This document shows positions 35,183 to 45,059 of a stretch of 64,000 nt of DNA, piece after piece (the first letter of the stretch is position 1; every line of letters begins with the position of its first letter). The notes under the pieces are model-generated. The model was not told the origin of the DNA, made no database searches, and worked only from the letters and a program-made list of their open reading frames with translations. The position numbers were made by a program, and so were the translations under genes. Origin of the DNA: Rhyzopertha dominica. Its lineage: Eukaryota; Arthropoda; Insecta; Coleoptera; Bostrichidae. The DNA is taken from the NCBI GenBank assembly GCA_025024175.1, contig QCXZ01000001.1, positions 9,424,001 to 9,488,000 of the forward strand, in the 5' to 3' direction.

Positions 35183-36240
35183 ATGAGCTCAGTAATTTTG
35201 AGTGAGAAAGGCAAAAAATTGCTACTGATCGACGGATTCAAATTCAGTTTTCATAAAATGTTGGCGGGAAACATAAAAAGGTGGTGATGTGTTTCGCGAA
35301 AAAACGGCATGTAAGGCTTATGTGAAAACTGAAGGGGACGACAATATAATAACGGAGACCATGTTACAACTTAACCACGAATAGGTTCTGGAAAATTTGC
35401 TTAATCGACAAACACTGAAGACTCCGAAACCATAACAACTACAGATATTGTACGCGTCCGGAAAAATCTGTACTATGCGAGATCCGCACACCTCCCAAAG
35501 TTGCCGAAAAATTGTAATGAATTTTATGCAGTGTTGGCACAAAAACCCTTAAAAAGGATCAATGATGAAAACGAACGATTCTGTGAACAAAATTAATATT
35601 TTTTCTTCAGAGTTTGTCTGATTTTTATGTGGAAGGCACATTTGATTATCGTGCCAGAAAATTCTTCAACTCTTCAACTTCTTCTTCAACTCTTTATCCA
35701 CCATGGACATAAAAATGCACATAATGTTATAAAACGTCTTCAGTATGTTAAAAGAAGAATGTTAAAAGTTGGGCTGCCCTGTTTCTCCACATAATATAAA
35801 CTGCTGTAACTACCAGTATAGCTGACATATTCCCAAATAAGAAGACCAGAGGATGTCGATTCCACTTAGGACAGTACCGGAAAAATTGAAGAAGTTGGTC
35901 CCTCTATGGGGTATAAGAAGGAGATTGAAGAAGAAACGTTACAAAATTTTTGACGTACGTTTTTGGCTCACCATTTTTAAAACCAGAACGTGTTGGTGAT
36001 TACTTTGCACTGAGTTTTGAGGAATTTAGGCCGGATAATGAAATTGTAACAAAATTTTCCGATTACTTGTTGGACAATTACACCACCGAAGACTCTAAAT
36101 ATCTTCCACGCATATGAACCGAACACTCATCTTTCTATGCGTTACATCCAAACATTCATCAATTTTGTAATCTTCTATTAGATTTTCAAACTGACACATC
36201 AAAATGGGAAACGTTGACAAAGTAAGCAAAGATTATGATA
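35183..36240 (+). mobile_element. FLYWCH and Mutator-like (MULE) transposase remnant
   Basis: Starts MSSVILSEKGKKLLLIDGFK then FSFHKMLAGNIKRW (35183-35285), which is the first half of a FLYWCH zinc finger: strand pattern S-x-x-G-K-x-L-x-x-D-G-F-x-F and then W-x-C. Further on: RVRKNLYYARSAHLPKLPKN with PLKRINDENERF (about 35450-35580), a region typical of FLYWCH-linked MULE proteins, and then short blocks at 35950-36180 in several frames (HPNIHQF near 36145). The DDE core itself is largely gone, and stops and frameshifts are frequent. The combination FLYWCH plus MULE is common in insect genomes. Confidence 0.7.
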
Positions 36241-37799
36241 AAAATGATTTGAAACGACGAGACTTGACTAGTGATCATTAGGGTGTGAGTTCAAATCCCG
36301 CCAGAGGCAAATCTTTTCATTACACTTTAAAATGCGTTTTGGCATAGAATTCTATATTCAAATTAGACTGACAATGATTCAATGTTCCAATTTTGTGAAC
36401 GCCATCTCTTATAATTGTAAGTTGTATGCACCAAAATAAACTGCTTCTTTGTATGTAATGCATTCTGCCTAAATGAAACATAGTTAAAATTTTATTTGGT
36501 TTTTTATGTATTTCGTTTCCGGAAAGCAAATTTCATTATCTTTAACACAATAAGACTGCGTGACAATATTTTGTGTATGTAAGTATTTTATGTGGATAAA
36601 ATATAATTACATACTTACATGGGTTGTAGTCAGATTTTCACTGATCAGTACCTAATACCTATTAGAAAATACACGTGTAATGAGGTTTTAATTAATTTGA
36701 TTTTGTAAACAAATTTTTATTTTAATGTCTCTTTATCGAAATAGACCGAAGATGTTTTCATTGTGTATTTTTGGTGTGAATTAAATTCAATAGCATTTGT
36801 ATTTGGTTATTTTTACTTTTGTAAAAGCAGTTTCTTATAATTTTTCCACACAAAAAAAACTGCGCGACAATATTTTGTGTGAATGGGATATAGTTACTTT
36901 TTTACATGGATGTTGAACAAATATTCACACATCACCCCCAACATAATAAGATACGTGCATAGTGAGGAGTGCTAAATGGGCGAGAGTACCTAGAAATCGC
37001 CTGAGACAACTCAGATCCGACGTTTTTGGTATGCAGGTAAATTTCCGTTTCACATGGAGTGAGGGGACGCCATGTTAATATCGTATTACTTTATTGTTGT
37101 GTTGTGCGTGGGTCGCCCTAAACCACTTGAAAAGCTGAAGTTGTAATCGCACAAACTAAAACTGACACTTTCAGCAATCAAAGACTGGCTGCCGCTTAAC
37201 TGACCAGAAAACTATGAAGATTTATTATTTATGTCTTCGCAGACTTAAATGATGACTCACGCAACGTTTAGATATATTAAATTTTATACCTTTAGCGTGT
37301 ATGTCTGTTTTGTCATCAGGATGTATAAATCTTGTAGCATTTGCTGTCACACATGACGTGAGCGTAATTGCAAAATACGAACTAATTAATGGTATCTATA
37401 TGCGGATTGTTACTCGGAATGTTCCCATATACGAGCAATCTAAATGAAACCATTCCGGTTTCATCTTTTTTTTGCATCGCTCGCCTACCGGTTCTGGTTT
37501 ATCGTGAATTTACAAGTATTATGATAATGTGGACAGCCATGGGAGAGTTTAGATGCGAGATAAAACAATGATAGCGGAATAATTCTCGTGAGAATACGGT
37601 TTTAATCATTTCTTGTGTGCGGTGGTCATGATATCATGCTTAGTAAGATAAGGAACAGATTCTGAGAAAGATATTAATAAAGATGTTTGCAAGTTACCTA
37701 CTTATTAAGATTTCTTAAAACATATATCAACGGCAATTTTTGAGAATATCGAATTTTAATATCTAAAATAGGAAGTAATAACTAAAATATTGTTTTCAC
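36241..37799. other. Region without recognisable gene
   Basis: AT-rich. A degenerate B-box-like GAGTTCAAATCC at 36287-36298 suggests a possible SINE remnant, but there is no second box I trust. Nothing else is recognised. Confidence 0.45.
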
Positions 37800-38720
37800 T
37801 TTTTCATGATCTACACATCACATTTGTCCCCAATTTCTATATCATTATTTCGTATCCAGCCGAATCAATCAAAAAACATTTTTTTTTACTGAATTCTTTG
37901 GCATCAACAGTATCCCCACTAAACCTTTATATTACAATATCTAATAGATTAACGGTAAAATTTAGTGCTTCTGTTTCTTTGATTGTTTTCTCAATGTCTT
38001 CTATTTTGTATTAACTTTCAACCTCCGGCGCTCTTTTATTTTCAGATCTTTGCAGATTCATCAACATCATTTGTATCCTCCTTGGTGTAGTGGTTAGTGG
38101 TTTTTTAAATATTGAGTAGTGGCTGGTGATCAGTCTATTGTCACATCATGTTTTCCACATATATGTATAAGTCAAACTTGCAGCATGCAAACAGAATTGC
38201 GAGTGTCTCTTTTTCGATTTGTAGAAACCAATCCCGTCATCGATAGTGTTCTCGATGCATAACATAGGTTCGCTTGGATCGTAGTATCTAAGAACTGGAT
38301 TCTTTGTCAGTAGATCTTTGATTCGTTCGAGTTCTGTTTCATACGTTTTCTCCTATTTATATTCTTCGTTTTTCGTTAGCTGCCTTAGCTTTTCTGTTTT
38401 CTGCCATAACTTACTTACAATCAAGTAATTTTCCCACCCTTGCTTAAAGTGGTTTACATTTTCTGCTATGTCTCCATCCGTCAAGTTGATAGACATAGAC
38501 AGCGGAATGTTGATACTTGGTTGCTATGTGCCCACTTGTTGTACCAGAAGCTCCAGCATCTTAATTTTCTGGTGCATTTCTTCTTGGGCTGAATTGGAGG
38601 ATGCACTCCCCCGTCACAATCTGTATTGTTCGGCATTTGGACTTGTGATTTACGACTTTCTGTAAAGTTCACTGTCCTCACCTTGACACCATGTTGTGTT
38701 ATGCTGTGCAACAATAACTC
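37800..38720 (-). mobile_element. Gypsy-type LTR retrotransposon remnant, gag to RNase H
   Basis: On the minus strand near 38510-38370 a gag-like block reads NLTDGDIAENVNHFKQGWEN then YLIVSKLWQK, similar to the start of capsid regions of insect gypsy-type elements. It runs almost directly into the RT/RNase H junction: ETELERIKDLLTKNPVLRYY then DPSEPMLCIEN (about 38345-38250), and ETDHQPL-like TDHQPLLNI (about 38130). The rest of gag, protease and most of the RT are missing, so the copy has a large internal deletion. Stops are present. LTRs are not visible. From 38090 down to 37800 the frame decays (QMMLMNLQR-like block, then no motif). Confidence 0.75.
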
Positions 38721-38944
38721 ATGGGCCTCGTAATGAACACTGACTTTATTTAGACTTTTAAATTAGTGAACTGTGAAGGCACTCCTGACATCCTAATGAG
38801 TTACGCTATCTTGACTGTCGTATCTAACATCACTACTATAACACTTCACATTCGCGTTTCGTCCACATGATTGCTTATCACTGCATAACGTACTTCGAAC
38901 ACAGCACTGAGTTTATTGCAGATTCAATTTTATTTACAACTACT

Positions 38945-39770
38945 TAACTTTTTCTATGTCCCCTCGTATTTTCGCCATCGTACTAGATTAAGCTCTCCAA
39001 AAAACCATAATCAACATTGAAAACCTTAACAAATAACTTGTCAGAATTCTTGGAAAATGCAGAATACGAAATCCACAAAATTGGGCTAACAATAAACTAC
39101 ACGAAGAGCAACATCATGATAAGTGAGCCATTTTAGCAGCAGGCAAACGGTTAGAGAACTAATCAAAGCTACAAATAGAGTACCAGGGCGATATTACCAT
39201 TTATAGAGAAACATAAGCCATACTAGAAATCGATAAAGATTCTATATACATCAATCATTATGCCAGTCATGACGTATAAAGTAAAAAATGCTGCAACAAC
39301 AAAGGCAAATAGGAAAGCTTAAGAAAGTCATAGAAATGTATTATACAACTTCTAGCTAAGGCAATAAATGAAAACGAGAATAAATCAACAGCAGACCGAT
39401 TATAAAAAGGAATAGAGACATGCGTAATGAAATACTGTGGAGACATCCAAAGAAGAGAGGTAGATCCGGTATTAAGAAAAAGCCTAGGAGCTAAGAGGAG
39501 ACAAACTAAAAGAAGTAGAGTGAAAAGGACTATAGACACAATGGACAGAAATGGCAAAACACAAGATATTAATCGACGAAGAATCCCTCAGGTTTTATGA
39601 CACACCAGAAACCAGTGATGATGTCAACAACACTAAGAAAACATTCAAATATGTTGCACTACTAGCAATCAGCAAGCACCATTTCAACCGAGCGTAAACA
39701 GCCGACACGGCGGTATTTCCGGGAGTGGCAGAAATGCTGACCGTACACTGGTTTAATCAATCTATCAATC
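38945..39770 (+). mobile_element. 3' end of a second copy of the OTU-type LINE
   Basis: The segment corresponds to the last third of the LINE at 7.9-10.8 kb. Matching blocks are GLTINYTKSNIMI here against GLTINYNKSTVMI there, the next region with LPFIEKHK against LPFAEKRK, then IMPVMTYKVK against IQPIVTYGVK. At the very end both share AGCCGACACG, GGAG-x-GGCAGAAATGC and ACCGTAC (39700-39748 and 10730-10778). It ends in a short ATCAATC-type tail. The copies are diverged and both are dead, so this is an old family. Confidence 0.8.
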
Positions 39771-40136
39771 CTCTACATCAGTGCTGACATAAGCTACTGA
39801 ATTTACGTATTTGTCATATTCAATTATTCGTGGTAATTTACCTGATGTGCTCTGTGTAGTAGATTATATATTATATTATATAACCGTAAATTATATATAG
39901 GATGTTTCACAAACATACCGAAAAACTTTGAGAGAATGTAGAGCTCACAAAGACAAATATTTAGATTGAATAACGTTAGGTTCAAAATCTCTTCATTGCT
40001 AAGGCACGTGGTGTTTAGTTTTTAATTTTTTTTTGGGATATGGGGCACGCTATGGCGGGATAAATAAAACAAGTTGTCTGTACTAATCTAATGTTTTATG
40101 TAAATGAGATAAAAGTGTGATATAATTACCGACGTA
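39771..40136. other. Region without recognisable gene
   Basis: AT-rich. AGGATGTTTCACAAACA near 39899 resembles termini of insect TIR elements, but no partner is seen. Confidence 0.4.
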
Positions 40137-40203
40137 CGTTTAAACCAAAATGGGGAGGAGCCCAATCATGGTGAAACCACACATAATTGTCGAGGTTTAA
40201 ACG
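40137..40203. repeat. 67-bp segment with 10-bp inverted ends
   Basis: CGTTTAAACC (40137-40146) and GGTTTAAACG (40194-40203) are exact inverse copies, 47 bases apart. It could form a small hairpin or be a very short MITE. No flanking duplication is clear. Confidence 0.5.
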
Positions 40204-43139
40204 GGTGGGAGGCATACACCTATAAACTAATATGAGTTCTCCAATAATGTTAGTCCATGGCAGATGTTTTTGCTCGTAAAATAGCTATCACATGTGAGAC
40301 GTGCCTCATGGCAGAGTAATACTCTTCTTCCACAGTGTGGTTCCTTTAAATATGATAAGGTTATAGCATTGCAATATCCGCAAAGTTGTCGTCGATGNTC
40401 GAATTTGATAAGCGATAGCACGGACCCTCGCAATTCTTCAAATTCCAAACTACCAGCTTCCTCAGGCTACATATAGTCGAGAGATCGCCTTTGGTTTCTT
40501 TGTATTCATCTCGTCTCAACAACTGGAAGTAATCAATATTTCTTTTTTTTAATTGCCATTTTTCAGCTTTAGGTCAACCCTTTTAAGTCTAGAAAAAAAC
40601 TTGTGATAAACTAGGCTTGTGGGCCTCACAATTTTTACTAAATGCTAATAAGATCATCTAAATAAAGCATTTTTCTTTGGGTAGGTCTTACGTTTGGTAT
40701 TGACTTTCATGTAACTCGGATCCAAAGGTAAAGGTGGACTATTCAAGTCATCACTAGTTTCAAGTTAGCCTCTTATGACGGAGTCTACTACAATTCAGAA
40801 AAGTTTCAGACACATATACTAAATGAGAATAAAATGTGTTTGGAGAAAGCCCCAAAATATAAAAAAAATGTGCGCGAATATTTAAAAAATTTTTACCTGC
40901 CAACATATAATCCGACGCATACAAACGCAGTTGTGCCAACAATAACTCTTCCCCCTTATCGCTAATAGTCGTTCGTGACTGTGCAAGATTTCTTCCTACA
41001 TGATGCGTTTTTAAATACACACATTAACATATCTGCCGTCCACATCAACGACCCANGGATTTGGGCGGCGCACACACACACATGAAGATATCATCTTCCA
41101 CGAATGGGCATTAAATAAAGACGGAAAAAATGTATATTCATGAGCGTCAGCATGGCATCTGCGACCACCATTATGTGGAACCACCGTCCAGATAAGCGAC
41201 GAAATCTCTTCGTTTGGGCGACCAAGGGGCCACCGCTTTTGAATACAATGAAGGTGACGTCGCGCCACGTCTTATTCCGGGAGGGTACGGTGGCTTCGTT
41301 TGAATGTCTTTTGTCAATGGGCATTTGAATATCGCCAAGTCATATTGTCATTCAGACACACGTGGAGGAAGCTCATGCTTTAANGCAGAAACGCGATTTA
41401 GCAGTTTATAGCAAAATCTAACAGGAGACAGTAAGAACACTATTGATGCTGGGTATGTGGTCATATCTTTTCGATAGTCGTTGGTGAGCTCACTTTTTCC
41501 TAGCTACGTCAGTTTAGATCATTCTTCTTTTAGCATCTCTAGTTTTATTTTCATACCAGACGCAATCTGTGGTTAAAATAATATATAGTTTAGTCAGAAA
41601 TATGAGAAAATCTTAATTTTCTTCATGGCATTAAACAATACTGTTTGAAGATATGTCCAAAATATATGTACCAGTTGAGAACATTTTACCTAATGAAATA
41701 ATTGTTTGTTTATAAAATTTTACAATTGATGCACTAAAGCTATGAAGTCCATTTCTCTTTAAAGCATCATAATGTCTGTGTGTATGTAAATTTGACTCCT
41801 TCTGTTTATAAAATTTGCTTTTTTGCATATATCCTGAATAATTATTTTAAAGCTTGTAGTCGCGCATGTTTGTTGTTTATTTTCTCCTTAGGTTGATGCT
41901 TAATTTCAACATCGAATATTTCGACCACAAGGAATTCGCGCTAAATGATTTTGACCGAGAAAAAAACAGAAAATTATTAATTCTTTCAAGAAAATCTCAG
42001 TGACTGTTATTATATCCTTTGTTCCATTGCTTAAATTTATTTAAGTTTTGGCCCGCGTAAGGTTATCTTGGAATTTAAGTAATTTTATCCAAAGCGGACC
42101 TTATCCCAAATCTATACATACCTACTCACTGTCTGTATTTAAAATCAAATTGTTTCAAAAATTGAACTATTTTAATAAAATCACCCGCAAAATTTTAATG
42201 TCGTTTACCTATACGAATTGAAAAATATAAGGTGTGTTCCTACATTTGCTCGCATTGGTTTTCCATTTACTCTAGTGTTCCATTTAGTATTACAGATTTT
42301 GTTTTCCTTCGCCTTCTCCATGAGTCTTTCCATATATTTTGTCTTCTATCAAATCACGTTCAATGCGTAGCTTGTGGTATGGTCTCCTCCAATCTATTTT
42401 TTTCTTTTTGGTGTACTCAGTTATCTAGAGCTTTCTAAGGGTTGTCCTTCANCTGTCATTATTTCATTGTTTTATGAATGAATTAACTTTTAAGTATTAG
42501 GCATTGTTCTTTTAGACAAATTATCGTTATTTGACCGTCTTCCATTTGTATGTATCTTATAATCTTCTTATTTCCTTATCTAAAGGATCACGTTTCCTCG
42601 TTTCCACTTGTGTTATTGACATCACTTTTTCTGTTAGTTCTGTGTCGTCGGTTTCAAGTAACTAACAATGGGAGCGTTCATCTTGCAGCGGTATTGATGC
42701 CAAAATCTAATTTTATATGCGTTCCATTATTGTATCATATTTGTGGAACAATATTATCTGTAGGAACACCATTAGGCCGTAGAGAAGTACCTGAATCTTT
42801 TGATCATCGTCGTATACTTAATGCTGCCATCATCAATTATTACAAATTACTTTAGATAATAGTAATCCATAATTCTTCTTCTGAACTATAAATAGCATAA
42901 ATAGAAAAGGTTTTCAGGAACAAGTGGGTATTATCTAGTGCGCTAATGACAAACTTCCATGAAAACAGGTTACTTTTTAAGTACGTATCCTTAAGTGTTC
43001 TTTTAATAAACGGTTTTAATTTTTGGTGACAAGTGATATCTGTTCCTCTTGTAATACTTATCGTAGTTTGTAGCTTGGAATAGACATACCAAAAAGTGTA
43101 AAAACTAAACTTTGTGTTTAAGTCGTCCATATAGGCTGA
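40204..43139. other. Region without recognisable gene, several ambiguous bases
   Basis: About 2.9 kb with no element that I recognise. Single ambiguous bases at 40398, 41056, 41385 and 42452 suggest collapsed variants. 41000-41330 is GC-richer with overlapping open frames on both strands (41011-41268, 41091-41324 and 41140-41328). The plus-strand frame 42550-42855 ends with PLGRREVPESFDHRRILNAA, which looks protein-like but matches nothing known to me. A minus-strand LINE-like phrase near 42300-42420 (IDWRRPYHKLRIERDL) is too short to call. Confidence 0.4.
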
Positions 43140-43202
43140 ATAACAGATTCATTGATAATCAAGCTATAATGAAAAAACACTAACCACAGTAATTTGTGAG
43201 AG

Positions 43203-43237
43203 TCTAAAAATTTCGGCAGCTAAGCCCACGTCTTCAG
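43203..43237 (-). ncRNA. Decayed hammerhead-like motif of PLE 5
   Basis: Minus strand: CTGAAGA, then CGTGGGCTTAGCTGCC, then GAAATTTTTAGA. The two core boxes CTGAAGA and GAAA are intact, while stem II has lost pairing on one side (a GGCAGC partner for GCTGCC would be expected). It follows the C-terminus of the PLE 5 endonuclease, and the sequence after it resembles that at 32.2 kb (CTGTGGTTA and around), so both belong to the same kind of terminal repeat. Confidence 0.55.
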
Positions 43238-43337
43238 TCTACTAAAGGAGGATATTCTCCTCACCAGGAAAGTGGAATCAGAGCAACTAATATCATTATT
43301 TATACTATTTGAATTTCAGCACGCTTGGATGAATTCC

Positions 43338-43527
43338 TTATATTGGAATCGGGCCGAAATTTGAATTCATTAAAGTATCTTTGTTCCTTTGGACAAAAAT
43401 GCTTTCATATACGTTCACTTCAGTGTTAGAAATTTATTTACCTACTTTTAAGTTTTCACCAGTTATGAGATGAGATGTGTTTTTAATATGTTGGACTATA
43501 CTTTACATATCAAGCCTAATCATACCT
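43338..43527 (-). mobile_element. Penelope-like element 5, endonuclease C-terminal part
   Basis: On the minus strand just beyond the LTR element the reading continues HIKNTSHLITGENLKVGK, a stop, then EVNVYESIFVQRNKDTLMN and SNFGPIPI (about 43480-43345). This is the second half of the GIY-YIG region and the usual end of a Penelope-like protein (Y-E-S-x-F-x-x-R-N, then N-x-x-GP-IP). The first half lies at 49826-51510. The 4 bases ACCT at 43524-43527 are repeated at 49822-49825 and are the target duplication of the LTR element. Confidence 0.82.
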
Positions 43528-44414
43528 TGTTAAATGTCTATTTTTGTATCTGCGTTGTTATTAAAATAAAAGGTGTTTTTGTGCGTTTATTAATTTCTTG
43601 CTATGTTTAGAATCGCTGTTAATAAGATAAATACTAATATCGAAGCGAATGCGTATGCATGCGATTAATTGTTTTGGCGAGAAATATCAGCGTCGCGAGG
43701 AGATGCAAAAGTAGGCAATGAGTATGGATGTGTCATTTTTTGACAGAGAGANATATTCTTGATTTTGGCTCAGTGAGAGCGAGGTCTTTGGCCATGTTGT
43801 GCCTCAGGCAGAGAGAGTAAGGTCTTTGGCCATGTTGTGCCTCAGGCAGAGAGAGTAAGGTCTTTGGCCATGATGTGCCTCAGGCAGTNTGAAACCCCNA
43901 GAGCNGAGTGCCCGATTAACAGCTGTGGTTCCTTCGAGTGGAGGACTTGCATTCCGGGGGGTAATGCAGGGTATCTCGAATGACATAGTTCTGGTGGAGA
44001 GGGTAGCCTTATTAGGTGCCCCCGATCCGGGCTATTGGAATGCGACCCTATAGGCCTTAGGGTGAGCGTTCGGGGAAGCCTCTACTATTTCAGGTTGACA
44101 CTAGCTAGTTGTTGAAGAGAGAAAACTAACAAGGTATTCATAACCACCATTGACTAATGATGTAATCTCAGGGATGAAGCCATGGACAGGACAAGGATGA
44201 GGCCCTGGGGTGAAAACCCCTCTGTGAGTCTTAACTGTATCTTTTTGAGTTTAACGGATGAGTAACTTATGTTTTGTTTTTGCATCTCCCGCGCATATGT
44301 GAAACCGCCTTCTCTGTCCACCGGAGTGACCGCATTGTTATGACCCACGGATGAAGGCGGTGATAATGTAAGTTTTTCTTGATTATTCCCGCACTAGTTT
44401 TTCTATGTTTTTCA
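43528..44414 (+). repeat. 5' long terminal repeat, 887 bp
   Basis: Matches 48935-49821 at every position where both bases are known; the only differences that I find are ambiguous bases in this copy (at about 43752, 43889, 43899 and 43905). It contains two full and one partial copy of a 38-bp unit starting GGTCTTTGGCCATG (43783 to about 43887). ORFs listed inside it on the minus strand are repeated in the other LTR and are not genes. Confidence 0.9.
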
Positions 44415-44421
44415 TTCAGGT

Positions 44422-44655
44422 GTGGGGTCAAACAATCGGTTCACAGATTCGGTGAGATGAATTCAAAAAGTTTAAGAACGTTTTATCGCAGCGCAGTGGT
44501 TTGACAAATTATAGTTTGTCGTAATTATAATTGGTGGTCAAACAATCGGTTCACTGATTCGATGAGATTAATAATAACGTATTCAACATTTTTAGCACGT
44601 TTTGTCGCAGCGCAGTGGTATGACAAGTTATCGTTTGTCGTAATTATAATTAGTG
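44422..44655 (+). repeat. Two tandem units in the LTR element leader
   Basis: Two diverged copies of about 108-120 bases follow the 5' LTR. Both carry GGTCAAACAATCGGTTCAC, a GATTCGxTGAGAT block, CGCAGCGCAGTGGT and GTTTGTCGTAATTATAATT. TGGGGTCAAAC (44423-44433) is placed a few bases after the LTR, where a tRNA primer site would sit, but I cannot match it to a tRNA. Confidence 0.7.
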
Positions 44656-44815
44656 GTTAAGCGGCGGCTGACAGTTTTTATGCAAAATACGTTTATTCAG
44701 CAAAGCTCTTGGCCTTAACAGGATCTCTTTTGTTTCGGCGTGATTATTGGTAGATCTAATACCTCTATCATACATGTTTTGCATATTCTTCATGTTCATA
44801 CAAATATGGGTACCC

Positions 44816-44848
44816 ATCATCAACATCATCATCATCATCATCACCATC
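44816..44848. repeat. (CAT)n microsatellite
   Basis: A run of CATCAT with slight interruption. On the minus strand it produces a poly-methionine frame (44650-44850), which is an artefact. Confidence 0.85.
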
Positions 44849-45059
44849 ATTTTCTTTCATTTCTTGATGTTTAATAACATCCTATGATAACATTATACAG
44901 GCAGTTGCCCAATCGTGTAATTATCAAGCCCCGAAGCGCTGTTGACCTTTCTGAAATCTTGCGATGAGAATCAACGAAGTACATTTCCTATTTCTTATTT
45001 AAAGATAAGGTAATGCACAGCGAGTAGACGTGATCCAGCGATTCTCCGGTTATTTGTGT

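Noticed and set aside
36287..36298. B-box-like GAGTTCAAATCC
   Set aside because: One mismatch to the B box and no convincing A box at the right distance; not enough for a tRNA or SINE call.
43804..43986. 60-codon minus-strand frame repeated exactly at 49211-49393
   Set aside because: Both copies lie in the LTRs and are identical because the LTRs are. No motif; the repeated peptide comes from the 38-bp tandem unit.
44650..44850. Methionine-rich 66-codon frame on the minus strand
   Set aside because: The repeated methionines come from a (CAT)n microsatellite read in reverse; there is no other protein signal.
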